Source: Malania oleifera (Eukaryota; Streptophyta; Magnoliopsida; Santalales; Ximeniaceae). From it: 64,000 bases of DNA. The notes beneath the pieces are model-generated. The model saw only the letters and a program-made list of their open reading frames with translations, was not told where the DNA came from and ran no database searches. Of the stretch, positions 50,201-64,000 are shown one piece after another. The stretch lies in NCBI RefSeq assembly GCF_029873635.1, contig NC_080423.1, positions 106,253,988 to 106,317,987 of the forward strand, in the 5' to 3' direction. Each line of letters begins with the position of its first letter. Positions within the stretch are counted from its first letter, which is position 1. The position numbers were made by a program, and so were the translations under genes.

Positions 50201-53138
50201 TGTAATTATTACAAGGACTTGGCAATCACATTTTTTAAATGAGTACGCTTAGCACCCCATTCCATTTGAAAGAGTTCGAATGAGTGATTACAGATTTATG
50301 TTTTAGCTAGAACTTGCTTACCCTTGCCTTTCTGTGTTGCAAATATATATATATACTATATTTGTACTGGATGATGGACACATAATCACATTACTAAGAA
50401 CATCTTTCAGCATTTTTGTGATCAGTGGTGGTCATTGACAACTGTTCTTGTGTCCTTGTTATAGACCTAGAACTGTAGAATTACTAAGATTTGAAGACCA
50501 TGCATAAGTAGCGTACTTCTCCCGAAAGAAAACTCAATATAGGCTCTTTTGTCTAATGGTTGATTGGCAATGCTACGGATCTATCATCCTGGAAATTTTG
50601 TAAGCTCTATTGACATTTTTGGTGCATCTTTGTTTGCTGTGCAGTTGTGGCAACTACATAATGCTGAGCAATTGATTCTTGATGATATGGAAGCTAATCC
50701 TGATAAATATGAAGGCAAAAAATTATCAGAGTTGACTGATGACGAAGAATTTGACAAAGAAAACAGCGTTGAATATACAAAAGTTAAATATAATAATTCT
50801 ATAATACCAAAAGTGATTCTGGTGGGCTATTTCCTTGTGACATTGCTTTATCTTGTATGCTAATCCGTTACCTGACATTGCTTTTTACTCTGGCAGAAAA
50901 CAAGTGTTAAAGAACTTGACTTGGAAGCTGCTCTTGCGGAACGTGAGGTTAGCCCTTCGACTATCTGCTTATATTATGCGTGAACCTCTATAGTAGATGG
51001 TGTTTCTTAGTACTCCCATGAAAATATATATATATATATGAAAGACAGAAAGAAAGAACAAAAAAAGATGGTGTTTCTTAACAAGCGGCGATACTTGATA
51101 AAATGAGGCAGCATCAGCTGGCATTATTTGTACATTCATTTGATTTGTGGGTGGATTGGGTTGTACATGATATACTTGGTTGTTATGGGACAAGAACAAT
51201 GCAGTTTTTTTGCAGACTCTGGCTCAGGAAATTTGACATCGTCCAGAACTGCAAGTTGCAATGGTTCAAATATTGAATCAAATTGATTGTTCTGATTACT
51301 ATTATATTTTTTCTTTTATAGTTCTAATTATTTTATATTTTTTTTTCTCCTAGAGATGCGTACGTTGGGACCTTGTTTGGCTGCTTGTGCAGCTCAGAAA
51401 ATGTTGTCTTATTCCATCCTGGCTACACAATATTTCATGTTTACCATTGTGTTTACACTTTCTTATGCATTATCACCTATACACTCCTTTTTAAAGCATA
51501 AAACTGATATAAACACAAACATGTTCTTGTGAACTTGTTTCATTTATGCAGCTAGTGGAAATGTCTGTATTTCATAAACAACTTTGCCCCTTCTGACTTC
51601 TGAGCAGTGTCTACATGTCCATTTGTTGCAGGAATCTACTGAATTATATAAAATGCCATTCAAGTAAAACTGTAATTGAACTCATTGATGAACTTTGTCT
51701 TTAAAAGTTGCACTCCTGCAGCTTATTTTTCTTCTCTTTTAACACAGCACCACAATAAACTGAGAAGGGAAGCAGAAGAAAGAGGAGAGACATATAAAGT
51801 TACCAAGCTGAGGCGAAATATTGAGATGGATGAGTATGACTTGATCCAGTGGCGTAGATCGTTAGAGGAAAGAGAAGCCCTGCTCAGAGATATCAGCTGG
51901 TATGCTCATTGGTGTTGTAATTGTTATTATCAACTTGTACAGAAACCTTTTATGAGGGTTCCTTCAAGTTATCTGCCTTAAAATCAGAAGTGCTATTTTC
52001 AGTTTCATCCCATGAGCTTCAATATTTCCCATTGTTGACATCAGAATGAATTTTTAAAATATCTTTAATAGTATTTGAGATGTAGTTGGTTGTTCACTAT
52101 CTGCAAGAGTGACATTATCAAGATTTATTGTGTATCAAATGATTATGATAAAATGTGTCTTACATAAATCATTTACTGATTACTCTTTTTTCGGTCATGT
52201 CTTCTATCGTAGGCAACATATCTCTTGTTCCTTCAAAATGCTCATGAATAGCGAAGTTATGCAATAATTCATATGTATCTTGATGTGAGAACATCTTTGA
52301 GGCTCTCAGCATGATTGTGTCGAGTTCACAGTGTTAACTGTGCATCATTTTTTAGGGAGAGAGAGACATGGAACCCCCCATGCACTCTCATTATAGATAT
52401 TACCATGCTGCTGTTGTGAACAAACTATCTCAAGAGCTTTTCTTTGATTTTCAAAATGGCTCCTTTTCTACATGTGGAATGGTTTCTCTTCTGGAGTATT
52501 CTGTTATGCCTCATTGATGAGTATATATATTTGTTAAAATTTTTTGACTTGCAACTTGGAGCATTAATTGTTCTTTTGTAGTTTTGTATTCTCATATAGT
52601 TTTTAATTCATCCAATCCAATTTATTTTTGAACAAAATAGCCTTTTTAATTTGTCAATCTATTTCTGACTGAATTTTTTTCACTTTACAGTCGTCAAGCT
52701 CTTGGTCTCCCATTGCAAGAACCAGGGAAGTTTTTACATCCCCGTTTTTGGAAGGATGAGTATGATCCAGCAAACCCTTTATATCGATATGACTACTGGG
52801 GAGAACCAAAGAACTCAGAAAAGAGTATGCAAGAGCGGATGACAGATGCCCACAACAAAAGAATTGTGGGAAACAGCCCTGTTTGGTATGAGATGTCCTA
52901 TGAAGACGCTGTTAAGCAGCAGAGGCGAAGAGAAAAAGAAGCTCAAGCTTACAGAGAAATGCAAAAGGAAGCAGAAGAGGCTGATGAAGATCAGAGCAAT
53001 GAGGAAAACGATGATGAGTTAAACGACTTTGATGACTTTATTATCAGCAGTTTTAATGCTCCTAGCTCATATGTAGAAGCTCATCCAGTTAATGGGACTG
53101 AATCTAGAATGCCAGATGAAGGCATATTTGAGAACTAG
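27512..53138 (+). CDS. PTAC10: pTAC10/PAP3, plastid-encoded RNA polymerase-associated S1-domain protein
   Basis: Nuclear-encoded chloroplast protein of the plastid transcriptionally active chromosome, one of the PEP-associated proteins needed for plastid transcription and chloroplast development. Twelve exons: 27512-28276, 28763-28822, 28920-28949, 33956-34029, 37738-37819, 39178-39251, 39694-39760, 49098-49190, 50645-50812, 50897-50947, 51748-51899, 52691-53138. They join in frame to 687 residues (Arabidopsis protein about 668). The N-terminal ~50 residues are Ser/Pro/Arg-rich, as in a transit peptide. An S1 RNA-binding fold runs from about residue 285 (ICVGKVTTLHLYQGAFVDIG) to about 345. 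A charged middle and an acidic tail (EEADEDQSNEENDDELNDF) follow. Exon 3 is a 30-nt microexon. Introns 3, 4 and 7 are 5.0, 3.7 and 9.3 kb and carry transposons, yet every splice site is canonical. The gene looks functional. Confidence 0.93.
29655..29950. repeat. Repeat with CCCTGAGGTTTGG units, pTAC10 intron 3
   Basis: CCCCTGAGGTTTGGTGAAAAG at the left is echoed several times (CCCTTGAGGTCTC, CCATGAGGTTTTG, CCCTTGAGATTTGG), then an inverted form TCAAGGGAGG appears near 29885. It resembles common plant non-autonomous DNA repeats, but I cannot assign a family. Confidence 0.4.
29950..30178. repeat. 114-bp-period tandem duplication, pTAC10 intron 3
   Basis: Two alignable units ending ACAGCCTGTTATTCCTAA (about 30047-30064 and 30161-30178). 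Each begins with GGGATTTGGCGTGC or GTGATTTGGTGTGC. Confidence 0.7.
30780..32730 (-). mobile_element. L1 LINE ORF2 C-terminal remnant, pTAC10 intron 3
   Basis: On the minus strand, pieces such as GEWRGHLLGWDVC, SLGNLVSTENITL and WLSHFHLEVKSLWHRV (about 31960-32170) match the post-RT region of plant L1 elements. Frames change repeatedly and no complete domain remains. A poly-T-like run near 30770-30780 fits the reverse complement of the poly(A) tail. Contains a tandem duplication at 31682-32071. Boundaries are approximate. Confidence 0.55.
31682..32071. repeat. ~194-bp tandem duplication inside the L1 remnant
   Basis: AAGGTTTAAATATGTGAAAT starts both units (about 31683 and 31876), and both end GTTACCAAGACTC. 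The second unit has an extra short CTACTAGCT duplication. Confidence 0.75.
32813..33477 (+). mobile_element. TRIM retrotransposon (665 bp) in pTAC10 intron 3
   Basis: Two 167-bp LTRs, 32813-32979 and 33311-33477, both TGTTGAGAATT...GGTGCTAACA. A primer-binding site TGGTATTAGAGCC for initiator tRNA-Met follows the left LTR (32982-32994). A polypurine tract AGTGAGGGGGAG precedes the right LTR. The 5-bp target duplication ACTCC is perfect (32808-32812 and 33478-33482). No coding capacity. The LTRs differ at about 17 of 167 positions, mostly transitions, so the insertion is several million years old at usual plant rates. Confidence 0.92.
34030..37001. other. pTAC10 intron 4, left part
   Basis: Intronic, AT-rich. 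Apart from the twin hairpins at 35495-35657 and a C15 run at 34458-34472 I see nothing identifiable. Confidence 0.45.
35495..35657. repeat. Twin 20-bp hairpins (TGCCTCTCGGGTGAGAGGCA), pTAC10 intron 4
   Basis: The identical 20-mer with an 8-bp stem and GGGT loop occurs at 35495-35514 and 35638-35657. Outside them are TATATAACCTCGCTCA on the left and TGAACGAGGAGAC with TATATAACC on the right. The intervening 120 bp contains further AGGC/GCCT words. It looks like a short mobile or repeat unit of unknown class. Confidence 0.5.
37002..37301 (+). mobile_element. SMART-like miniature LTR retrotransposon (300 bp) in pTAC10 intron 4
   Basis: Two 73-bp LTRs, 37002-37074 and 37229-37301, both TGTTAAAGCTTGAT...GTAATCTAACA. 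TGGTATAAGAGC, a tRNA-Met-type primer-binding site, follows the left LTR directly (37075-37086). GCCGGGGAG precedes the right one as a short polypurine tract. Flanks CAAGG and CGAGG fit a 5-bp target duplication with one change. LTRs differ at about 11 of 73 positions: old. No coding capacity. Confidence 0.85.
39960..40190 (-). mobile_element. Tat/Ogre-type LTR end fragment, pTAC10 intron 7
   Basis: On the minus strand this reads as a Tat/Ogre LTR 3' part (AATCACC...CTACGCATAAG and TACTCCC) running into a TGGCGACTCCACT primer-binding-site-like sequence (about 40022-40034). Short, broken and separate from the copia element that follows. Confidence 0.4.
41249..42328 (-). mobile_element. 5'-truncated L1 LINE nested in the intronic copia element
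   Basis: Starts with the reverse complement of a poly(A) tail (T run from 41249) and is flanked by a perfect 10-bp target duplication TAACAACCTC (41239-41248 and 42329-42338). The minus strand encodes the plant L1 C-terminal RNase H domain in pieces: WVKLNMDESCRGNPGNCGDE, RTKNMAKLKAIIIGI, VEIVCDFALLVQQIN, VKHVYKEANQSADFFAKQG. These are the Asp-Glu-Asp RNase H motifs with frame interruptions. About 1.08 kb; younger than the copia it entered. Confidence 0.9.
42341..42398. repeat. 29-bp tandem duplication next to the L1 target site
   Basis: CTCATCTAAAAGATAAAAAA with its following bases is present twice at an offset of 29 bases, immediately right of the L1 target duplication. Confidence 0.8.
45530..46400. 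repeat. ~86-bp minisatellite, about ten degenerate units, pTAC10 intron 7
   Basis: Units follow the pattern GATTGAAATCAGAGATTAAA-TGGTGATTGAGTGGAAAATC-CACTAATTGAAAT and so on, with TTATGGTGATGGAGATT and CAAAATCCAAGATTG. They recur every 82-88 bases with many substitutions and small indels. No open frame persists through the array. Confidence 0.75.
47188..47231. repeat. (TA)n microsatellite
   Basis: About 22 TA units in AT-rich sequence of pTAC10 intron 7. Confidence 0.9.
47300..48389 (-). mobile_element. LTR-like block in pTAC10 intron 7
   Basis: On the minus strand it begins TGTCAATGCCC at 48389, has TATAAATAGG at about 48107-48116 and a CT-rich leader, and lacks coding sequence. It resembles a solo LTR, but I found no certain 3' end or target duplication. 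The right edge (48389) is better supported than the left. Confidence 0.4.
49191..50644. other. pTAC10 intron 8
   Basis: 1.45-kb AT-rich intron with no mobile element or RNA gene that I recognise. Confidence 0.5.
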
Positions 53139-54892
53139 TTAGAGTAAAACTTCTACTACTTGTTCCATATATCTTCTTGTGTTCAGTAAGTATAGTTTAT
53201 GTATGGCAAATGCAGCAAATTGATCAAATGTTGCCTGTCAACAGCATTTTCTTGTGCTTTGAGATTGATATTCTATTTTCAGGGGAAAGACCAGAATGAA
53301 GATGAAAATGGAAGTGGGCTCTAGATAATTATCATTCTGAAACTATCCTCCTTTTCTCAAGGGTAAAAGTCACAAAGTCAAGTTGGGCGAGGCAACTGGC
53401 CCGAACTTGTATGCCAATTGTGGGTATTACACCTATATTGGCTTATTCTTGCTGCCCTATTCTGGTAACATCGATCATTTTAACACCCCCAACCACTTTC
53501 CTTGCCTCTGAAGCATTTCTTTGCCTCATCACTATCAAATTCAGGAGAGTATTCAATAGTATTTATTCCCTATCATAACCATCTTACTTTTCATGTGTTA
53601 GTCTAAGCTATTCTATTTATAAACTAGATGAGCTCACTGGTAGTGAGATGGGAGCACCAATAGAGTTTAAGAAGATACTGGAGTAACAAAACTACAAGAT
53701 GACAGGATGGCGTGACAAATTCAATTTCACTCATCATCGTTTTTTGAGCATTGCCTTGTTTGCTACATTTGCCATTCATCAACTATAATGTCATGTTGAA
53801 CATGGACAATGCTCAAACAAGATAAGAGGCGACCAACCAAATAAGATATTTTATTAATTTGGATAAATGATTGCAGGTAATATGGACCTAATACAGCAAG
53901 TTAGGGGAAACTTCCATTGTTGTTACTGAAATGTAGTATTTAAATACAGAATAAAGTTAAGAAGCTTAGTTTATTTATTTACTCTTTTAGACTTCAAAAA
54001 ATTTTGTTTTCCATTTTTATGCATTATGATTGACGATGTTTCATCCTTGTGTTTTGCTCCCTTCCCTAAACAAAATCACTCCTTTACAGTAAAAGATCTC
54101 AATTGATTGAAGATGTTATTAGCATAACTAGTACTGGGTCCTCATTGGGTATTTATTATACAATAGTGACCTGTTAACCATAGAAACATGGACCAAATCT
54201 CTTTTCTTATATCCTCATCATAATTTAAATCCCAGGTTCACCGATAATGAAACTTGGCCAATAAGGAGTATGTAATAGACGAGGATATCATTTTAATAAA
54301 TAAATAAACTGCATGTAATTGCAAGGCATCCCTTTGCTTCTTTGGAATCTTATCAATTTTAAGTTCCTCGTGGAAAAACATTTGCTCCCCCACCAACCAC
54401 ACCACCCCCCCCCCCCCCGGTTGCGGGCGCGCAGCCGCGCCCCACTTTTTATTTATTTATTAGATTTGGTAACTGCTTATCAAATAATCAATAACATTGA
54501 ATTTGCAATCAAATATAACCATTATGCCTTGATTGCAGCTTGTTAGTGGTGTATTGAATCCGACTACCAAAAAAAATTAGGAAGTAGACACAAGACAATG
54601 AAAAAGCAAGAAAACACTATAGTTAATCTTCCATTGCTGGATAAGCTAGCAATTCATGACAAAAAACAAAATTTATTTAAAACTATGCATCTCGTGTTAA
54701 GTATTATTCATTGCTCTATTGATTTTAATGGATAGACACTGACGAATTCTATCCTTGTTCTTCACGCTCAATTATATAACCAATGATAAAAACACTAACC
54801 CCCAAATAGAGCATCAGAGCAGGAACTTGCGTTGCATGCAGCACATTTTGTCCAGATAGAGCAATAAGCGTTGTGGGGGTTCTCAAATTACT
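53139..54892. other. Convergent intergenic region between pTAC10 and FabG
   Basis: Contains the 3' UTRs of both genes. A canonical GTAAGT at 53186 and a TTTCAG at 53277-53282 could define a 97-bp 3'-UTR intron of pTAC10. A C14 run (54405-54418) next to a GC-rich GGGCGCGCAGCCGCGCCC inverted repeat stands out in AT-rich DNA. No separate gene seen. Confidence 0.5.
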
Positions 54893-59063
<4,171 letters not shown>

Positions 59064-59283
59064 TCATCATCCAAAAAGAACATTATAAATTACAAAAACC
59101 AAAGTCATACATGTAAGTTGAAATGTAGAACAGGCATCTCAACTTTCATATTCTTAAATGTTTTCTTTCCAAGAAGTTGGTTGATTTTTCCCCCTTCTGG
59201 ATCATTTTCCGAAAAGGGAATTTCCACTATTTCATCTCATCTCTTCTTTTTCTTCCAAGAATAGAAGTCATAGTCATAAATGT

Positions 59284-59755
59284 AACAACAAACCAAGCCT
59301 TAAGTCCCACTAGGTGAGGCCGGCTACATGAATCCTTTTCCGCCAAATTAAGCAATCATGGAGCAATTTCCTTTGACAACCTCATGGCTATTAAAATCCT
59401 TACTCACTATCTCATTCTAAGTTATTTTAGGTCTACCCTACCCCCTCTACTACCCCTCACAGTAACTAATTCACTCTTCCTCACTGGAGCACTATTTAGC
59501 CTACATTGCAAGTGCCTAAACAACCAGAACCACCCATCCCTGATCTTATCTTCTACAGGAGCTACGCCTAGCTTACCTCTTGTAGAATATTAGTGAGGGA
59601 CGGCTAAAGTGGTTAGGGCACCTGCAACATAGCCAAAGAGTGCGCTAGTGAAAAAGTGCGAATTAGTTATTGTGAGGGGTAGTAGAAGAGGTAGACATAG
59701 ATTTATAATAACTTGAAATGAGATGGTAAGGATTTAATAGCCATAAAGTTTTCAA
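59284..59755. mobile_element. Inverted pair of RTE LINE 3' fragments in the FabG 5' intron
   Basis: 59284-59580 is a minus-strand RTE 3' end (tail near 59284, CCAAGCCTTAAGTCCC). 59580-59755 is the same region in plus sense (GAGGGACGGCTAAAGTGG through GGATTTAATAGCC). The overlap makes inverted arms of about 170-185 bp with a loop of some 20-30 bases. Both are diverged from the RTE copies at 23-27 kb. Confidence 0.75.
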
Positions 59756-59806
59756 AAAACCCACAGGTACAACATGGATCCTAATCTTCCTAATGGGATA
59801 GGTAGG

Positions 59807-60208
59807 TGCCATAGTCCCACATCAGATGTGTACTAGGAAACTCTTGGACTTATAAGGATCATTTGGGCTCCAACTATGTGAGGCACCTTTTATAGAACAA
59901 AATCGTAAGCCGAGTAGGCTAAAGCAGGCAATACCTCACTGGAGTTCGGGCCAAGACTATAATATTTGGTATCAAAACCACTCTACGAGTACTATCATGT
60001 GGAACCCTGCACAAAAGCACTTTGACGAGGGCATCAAAGATCCGACAACAGAGTGTCACTCTCACATCGAATGTGTACTAGAAAAATCTTGGGCTTATAA
60101 GGATGGTTTGAGCTTCAACCATATGAGTGTATTTTATAGGACAAAACCGTGGGGTCAATGGACTAAAGAGGACAATAGATCACCAAAATAGGGCCAAAGA
60201 CCATGATA
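59807..60208 (+). mobile_element. TRIM-like element (~400 bp) in the FabG 5' intron
   Basis: Two alignable blocks, about 59807-59966 and 60054-60208, share CACATC, ATGTGTACTAG, CTTATAAGGAT and GGGCCAA. TGGTATCAAAACC, a tRNA-Met-like primer-binding site, follows the first block (59967-59979). Only about 85 bp lie between. Diverged and without coding capacity; ends approximate. Confidence 0.6.
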
Positions 60209-60484
60209 GTGGGCCATTTAGGAATTCTCATCCAAATCCAACATATTTTTTTCTTATTAAGCATATATTTGAAATCATATTTAATGCTCACTAGTTTTGC
60301 AATATTTTGTGTTGATTCTTTAGGAGATTTCCAAATCATGCTTTGGTTAGTTAATTTATTTAGAATATTTTCTTATCCTAGAATTCTTTTTGTGAGGACT
60401 AGCAGTGCTCTAACTACTTATAATTGTACATATACATAGATATATATATATCCTACAATGAACTTAATGCATCAACTTGTAAAT

Positions 60485-61140
60485 CTTTGTTTTTTTTTTA
60501 ATAGCAAAATAAATATCATTAATAGAGGAATAATTTACGAGGAAGAATAAGAAATCTCTTTAAAAAATCTGGAACAAACTCAATAAAAACTAAAACAACA
60601 AAAATCAACCCAACCAGTTCCTCCAATCCTTATATAAATCCTAAAAACTAGCTTCAATACTACAATGAATATTCATGCTTTGTTTTGTTAATTCAATAGT
60701 TCAATGCAATCATGCAACTTGCCTAACCTTAAAATTATGCTTGTTAAGATATATATATATGTCGCTTTTGCCAAAAGTTAGGGGTTTTAGGAGTGATGGT
60801 TTATGTCAATATGTGGACCTATACAGTTCTATTGGCAAGATGCATTCTTCCATGCTTTAGCCAATCTATTTGTTTTTGTAGTTTGTGCTAGGTGGTAGGG
60901 GGAGACTTTAAAGTTATAGAGCTCCAAGGATAGGTTAGATGATTGAGGGTGACCAATAGTACGAAGAATTTTGATCTTTTCATTGACGAAACTGGGCTTA
61001 AGGATGTCTCCTTGAACAATGGTAATTTCACTTGGATGGCTTCAAGACATAGACATGCCTCTTCTAGCTTTCCAAAAGCTATGCGGGACGTTCTAGTTAG
61101 TCCAAGTCACTAGAGTCCCATTTCAAACTTGAAAGTGTCC
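60485..61140. mobile_element. L1 LINE fragments (3' end minus strand; endonuclease piece plus strand)
   Basis: 60489-60660 begins with a T run followed by ATAGCAAAATAAATATCATT, typical of a minus-strand L1 tail. 60880-61090 in plus sense reads NFDLFIDETGLKDVSLNNGN and FTWMASRHRHASSS, the plant L1 endonuclease pattern. The two are in opposite senses and probably separate insertions. Confidence 0.5.
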
Positions 61141-61334
61141 TTCCATTTTGTAGAGTGTTAAGCTTTGTAGGGGAGAGTGATAGGTTCAAGGATGGAAGGG
61201 TTTTAAATTGATAAAACAAAAAGAATGAAATGATAAGTTAGGACTTCTACTTTTAACTAAAATCTATTTTAGTCCCTATACTTCTAAATTGTACAATTAA
61301 GAACTTATACTTATTAATTTTATTCAATTATAGT

Positions 61335-64000
61335 TGTGTTAAGATTTGATTAAAATGAATGACCTAACTTGAAGATAGGTCACTTCCTCTATTTATAATA
61401 CAAATCAAATACATTCTAATGACAATAATACCCTTACTAACTCTCACTAATTAACATACTAACACACTCAATAATAATAATACTAAAAGACATATATAAC
61501 CTCTAACACTCCCCCTCAAGCTAGGAGCATAAAAAGCTAGAGCATAAATGTCATATGCTCCTAGCTTGTTACAAATGAATTTAACATGAGCACCACCAAC
61601 GCTTTGGTAAACAAATCAGCAAGCTGCATGCCTGACTTCACCTAAGCGGTTGTAATGAGCTTTTGCAAAAGTTTATCTTGAACAAAGTAGCAATCAACTT
61701 CAATCGTCTACTCATGAAAGACAGGGTTGGAGGCAATATGAAGAGTAATTTGATTGTCACACATCAACTCCATAGGCTGAGAATGAGAAATACCCAATTC
61801 TTCCAACGTGTTCTTCAATCAAACAAGTTCACAAGCACTGTGAGCCATAGCTCTGTATTCTGATTCAGCACTTGACCTTACCATCATAGTCTGTTTCTTA
61901 CTCTTCCAAGAAACCAAATTACCACCAACCAAGATACAGTACCTAGTTATGGGTCCCCGGTCGAAAGGCGATCTAGCCTAATCTACATCTATATATCCAT
62001 AAATATAAGTGTGACCCTAATCATGATATAAAAGATCTCTCACATGTGCACCTTTGAGTACCTCAAGATGCGAATTACTGCGTCCCAATGACTTGTCCTC
62101 GGAGAATCTAGAAATTGACTCACAACATTTGTTGCAAAAGATATATCCAGTCGAGTGACAGTGAGATAATTCAACTTTCCTACAAGTCTCCAATATTGTC
62201 CAAGATTAGGTAGCAAATCACCCATATCCGACACTAACTTGATGTTAGGATCTATGGGTATATCAACCGGTTTAGATCCCAATAAGAAAAATTCATGCAA
62301 CAGATCAAGAACATACTTTCTCTATGACAAAACAATTCCGATACGAGATCTAGATACTTTTATACCCAAAAAATATTTCAACGGTCCCAAATCTTTGGTA
62401 TGAAACTTAGTTTGTAGAAAAAGTAGTCTGTAGAAAAAGTTTGAGACTCTGAATACCTTTATCATCATCACCTATAATAACAATATCATCCACATAAACA
62501 ACAAGAAGGATCCAACCTAATGAAGTAGACAATAAAACATGAAATGATCCATAGAACACCGTCGAAGATCAAACTCAAGTACTACAGCACTGAACAACCA
62601 AACCATAATCCGAGAAATTGTTTTAAACCATATAAAGCCTTCTTAAGCCAACTCACTAAGCTCGACTCCCCCTGAGCAACAAACCCAAGTGGTTGCTCCA
62701 TATAAACCTCCTCCTCAAGGTCACCATGCAAGAAAACATACTTTCCATCTAACTGATGTAGAGGTCAGTGACAAGCAGTAGTCAAGGAGATTAATAGACG
62801 TACTGATATAAGTTTGGCAACCGGAGAAAAAGTATCAAAAGAATCCATAACATACACCTGAGTGTATCCCTTAGCAACAAGAAGAAGCTTTATACAAGCC
62901 ACAAAACCATCAGGGTTGACTTTCACAGTGTAAACCTAACAACAACCAACCATAGGCTTGTCAGGAGAAAGAGGTATTACGCCCCAAGTACCATTATTAT
63001 GTGAAGCGGCGTTCATCTTTTCAACCATAGCATCCCTCCACTCAGAATGGGCTGAGGCTTCTGAAACAGATTTAGGAAGGGTAGTAGATGAAAGAGTAGT
63101 AACAAAAACAATAATAGGAGGGTGATAAGGAGTCATAATAAACATAGTTTAAAATGAAGTGTTGAGTACATGTACGTTTACCTTTTCGAACAGCAATAGG
63201 AGGATCAACATCATGGGAAGTATGATCATCAAATGAGGAAACCAAAGGCGTGGTAGTAGAAGCTAGAGAGGACTCTCTTCCTTGGAGTCGCCATCGTGAA
63301 TACATCTACAAATTAGGATGATCAAGACGATGAGAAAGACTTGAACTACATGGAAACTCAAATGGTTGGTTGGACAAGGACAGCAACGTAAAATCTGGAA
63401 AATTAGGCAAAGGAAGAAACTCATTGAGCTCAAATGCGCTCAGTGACTGGGTATAGTAAGGTGTAGACTCAAAGAAGGTAACATCAGCAGAAACAAAGAA
63501 GCGATGCATCATAGGACTATAACAACGATATCCTTTTTGAGTGTATGAGTAGCCCAAAAAGACACATTTTATAGCACGAAGATCCAACTTATCCACCCTT
63601 GGAGTTAGTTGATGAACAAAGGACAAACACCAAAAATATACGAGGAGGAGGTGAAAATAAAGGTGAATTAGGAAAGAGAATGGAGTAGGGAATTTTACCA
63701 CTAAGAACAGAAGATGACATTTTGTTGATCAGATAACAAGCAGGTACAGCATCACTCCAAAACACTTCAGGTACATGCATTTGATAAAGCAAGATGCGAG
63801 TGATTTCAAGAAGATGTCTATTTTTCCACTCTGCAACCCCATTTTGCTAAGGAGTGTGGGCATAGGATGATTGCCCAGTTGACAATGAATTTGGAAAGGT
63901 GTGGTGGCAGCAGCAATGCAAGTAGTAGAAGGAGATAGCAGCTCAAAGTGATAAGAGTCCACTAGCTTCACGCCCTCCGCCAATCATATTTCTCATCTTC
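61335..64000 (-). mobile_element. Ty1/copia element, partial (runs off the right edge), broken
   Basis: The 3' LTR is at about 61335-61508 (minus-strand start TGTTAGAGG), preceded by polypurine AGCTTGAGGGGGAG (61509-61522). RNase H, RT (about 62040-63150) and integrase (63300-63983) parts follow upstream in copia order. Same family as the element at 40337-45339. Its 5' end is outside the window. Several breaks; not active in this state. Confidence 0.85.

Noticed and set aside
50813-50863. Extended pTAC10 frame past exon 9
   Set aside because: Retained-intron reading only. A GT donor at 50813 and the in-frame exon at 50897 continue the family sequence.
53283-53324. Thirteenth pTAC10 coding exon
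   Set aside because: A TAG at 53136-53138 precedes it with no in-frame donor that would skip the stop; kept only as a finding.

Overview
The window is nuclear DNA of a dicot plant, probably a woody species. The evidence is spliced genes with GT-AG introns, an AT-rich background, plant-type LTR retrotransposons, TRIMs, L1 and RTE LINEs, and nuclear genes for plastid proteins. I cannot name the species from sequence alone. Three host genes are present: (1) a complete lysine/histidine amino-acid transporter of the LHT1/LHT2 type, + strand, 8 exons, 1299-5199; (2) a complete gene for the plastid RNA-polymerase-associated S1-domain protein pTAC10/PAP3, + strand, 12 exons over 25.6 kb, 27512-53138; (3) the last eight exons of a plastid 3-oxoacyl-ACP reductase (FabG/KAR), - strand, 54893-59003, whose 5' exons lie beyond the right edge. 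pTAC10 and FabG converge tail to tail and both act in the chloroplast, one in transcription and one in fatty-acid synthesis. I see no operon-like or pathway link between the three genes.

Mobile DNA fills nearly everything else. From 6.3 to 27.3 kb: a tandem Tourist-type MITE (6290-6812); a Ty3/gypsy chromovirus-like complex with three related LTRs and two broken internal regions (6912-20453), interrupted by a Tat/Ogre-LTR-like segment that carries a dead piece of the host EF1-alpha gene (9494-10033); and a broken Ty1/copia element (20858-27321). The copia element holds two RTE LINE copies, one with a 913-codon reading frame and intact reverse-transcriptase motifs. Its 3' LTR ends only 190 bp before the pTAC10 start codon.

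The pTAC10 introns hold L1 fragments, a 665-bp TRIM with a perfect 5-bp target duplication (32813-33477), a 300-bp SMART-like element with 73-bp LTRs (37002-37301), a copia element nested with an L1 (40337-45339), an ~86-bp minisatellite (45.5-46.4 kb) and an LTR-like block (about 47.3-48.4 kb). The FabG introns hold an L1 3' fragment, an inverted pair of RTE 3' fragments that could fold as a long hairpin, a third TRIM-like element, and a copia element that runs off the right edge.

The most unusual signals are: a phased array of palindromic TTCGTCGACGAA-like sites just upstream of the TATA box in two gypsy LTRs; the cluster of three very small LTR elements inside introns of plastid-protein genes; host-gene sequence embedded in LTR-like DNA; and the copia LTR positioned as a possible alternative promoter for pTAC10. 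No CRISPR array, prokaryotic operon, tRNA or rRNA gene was seen.
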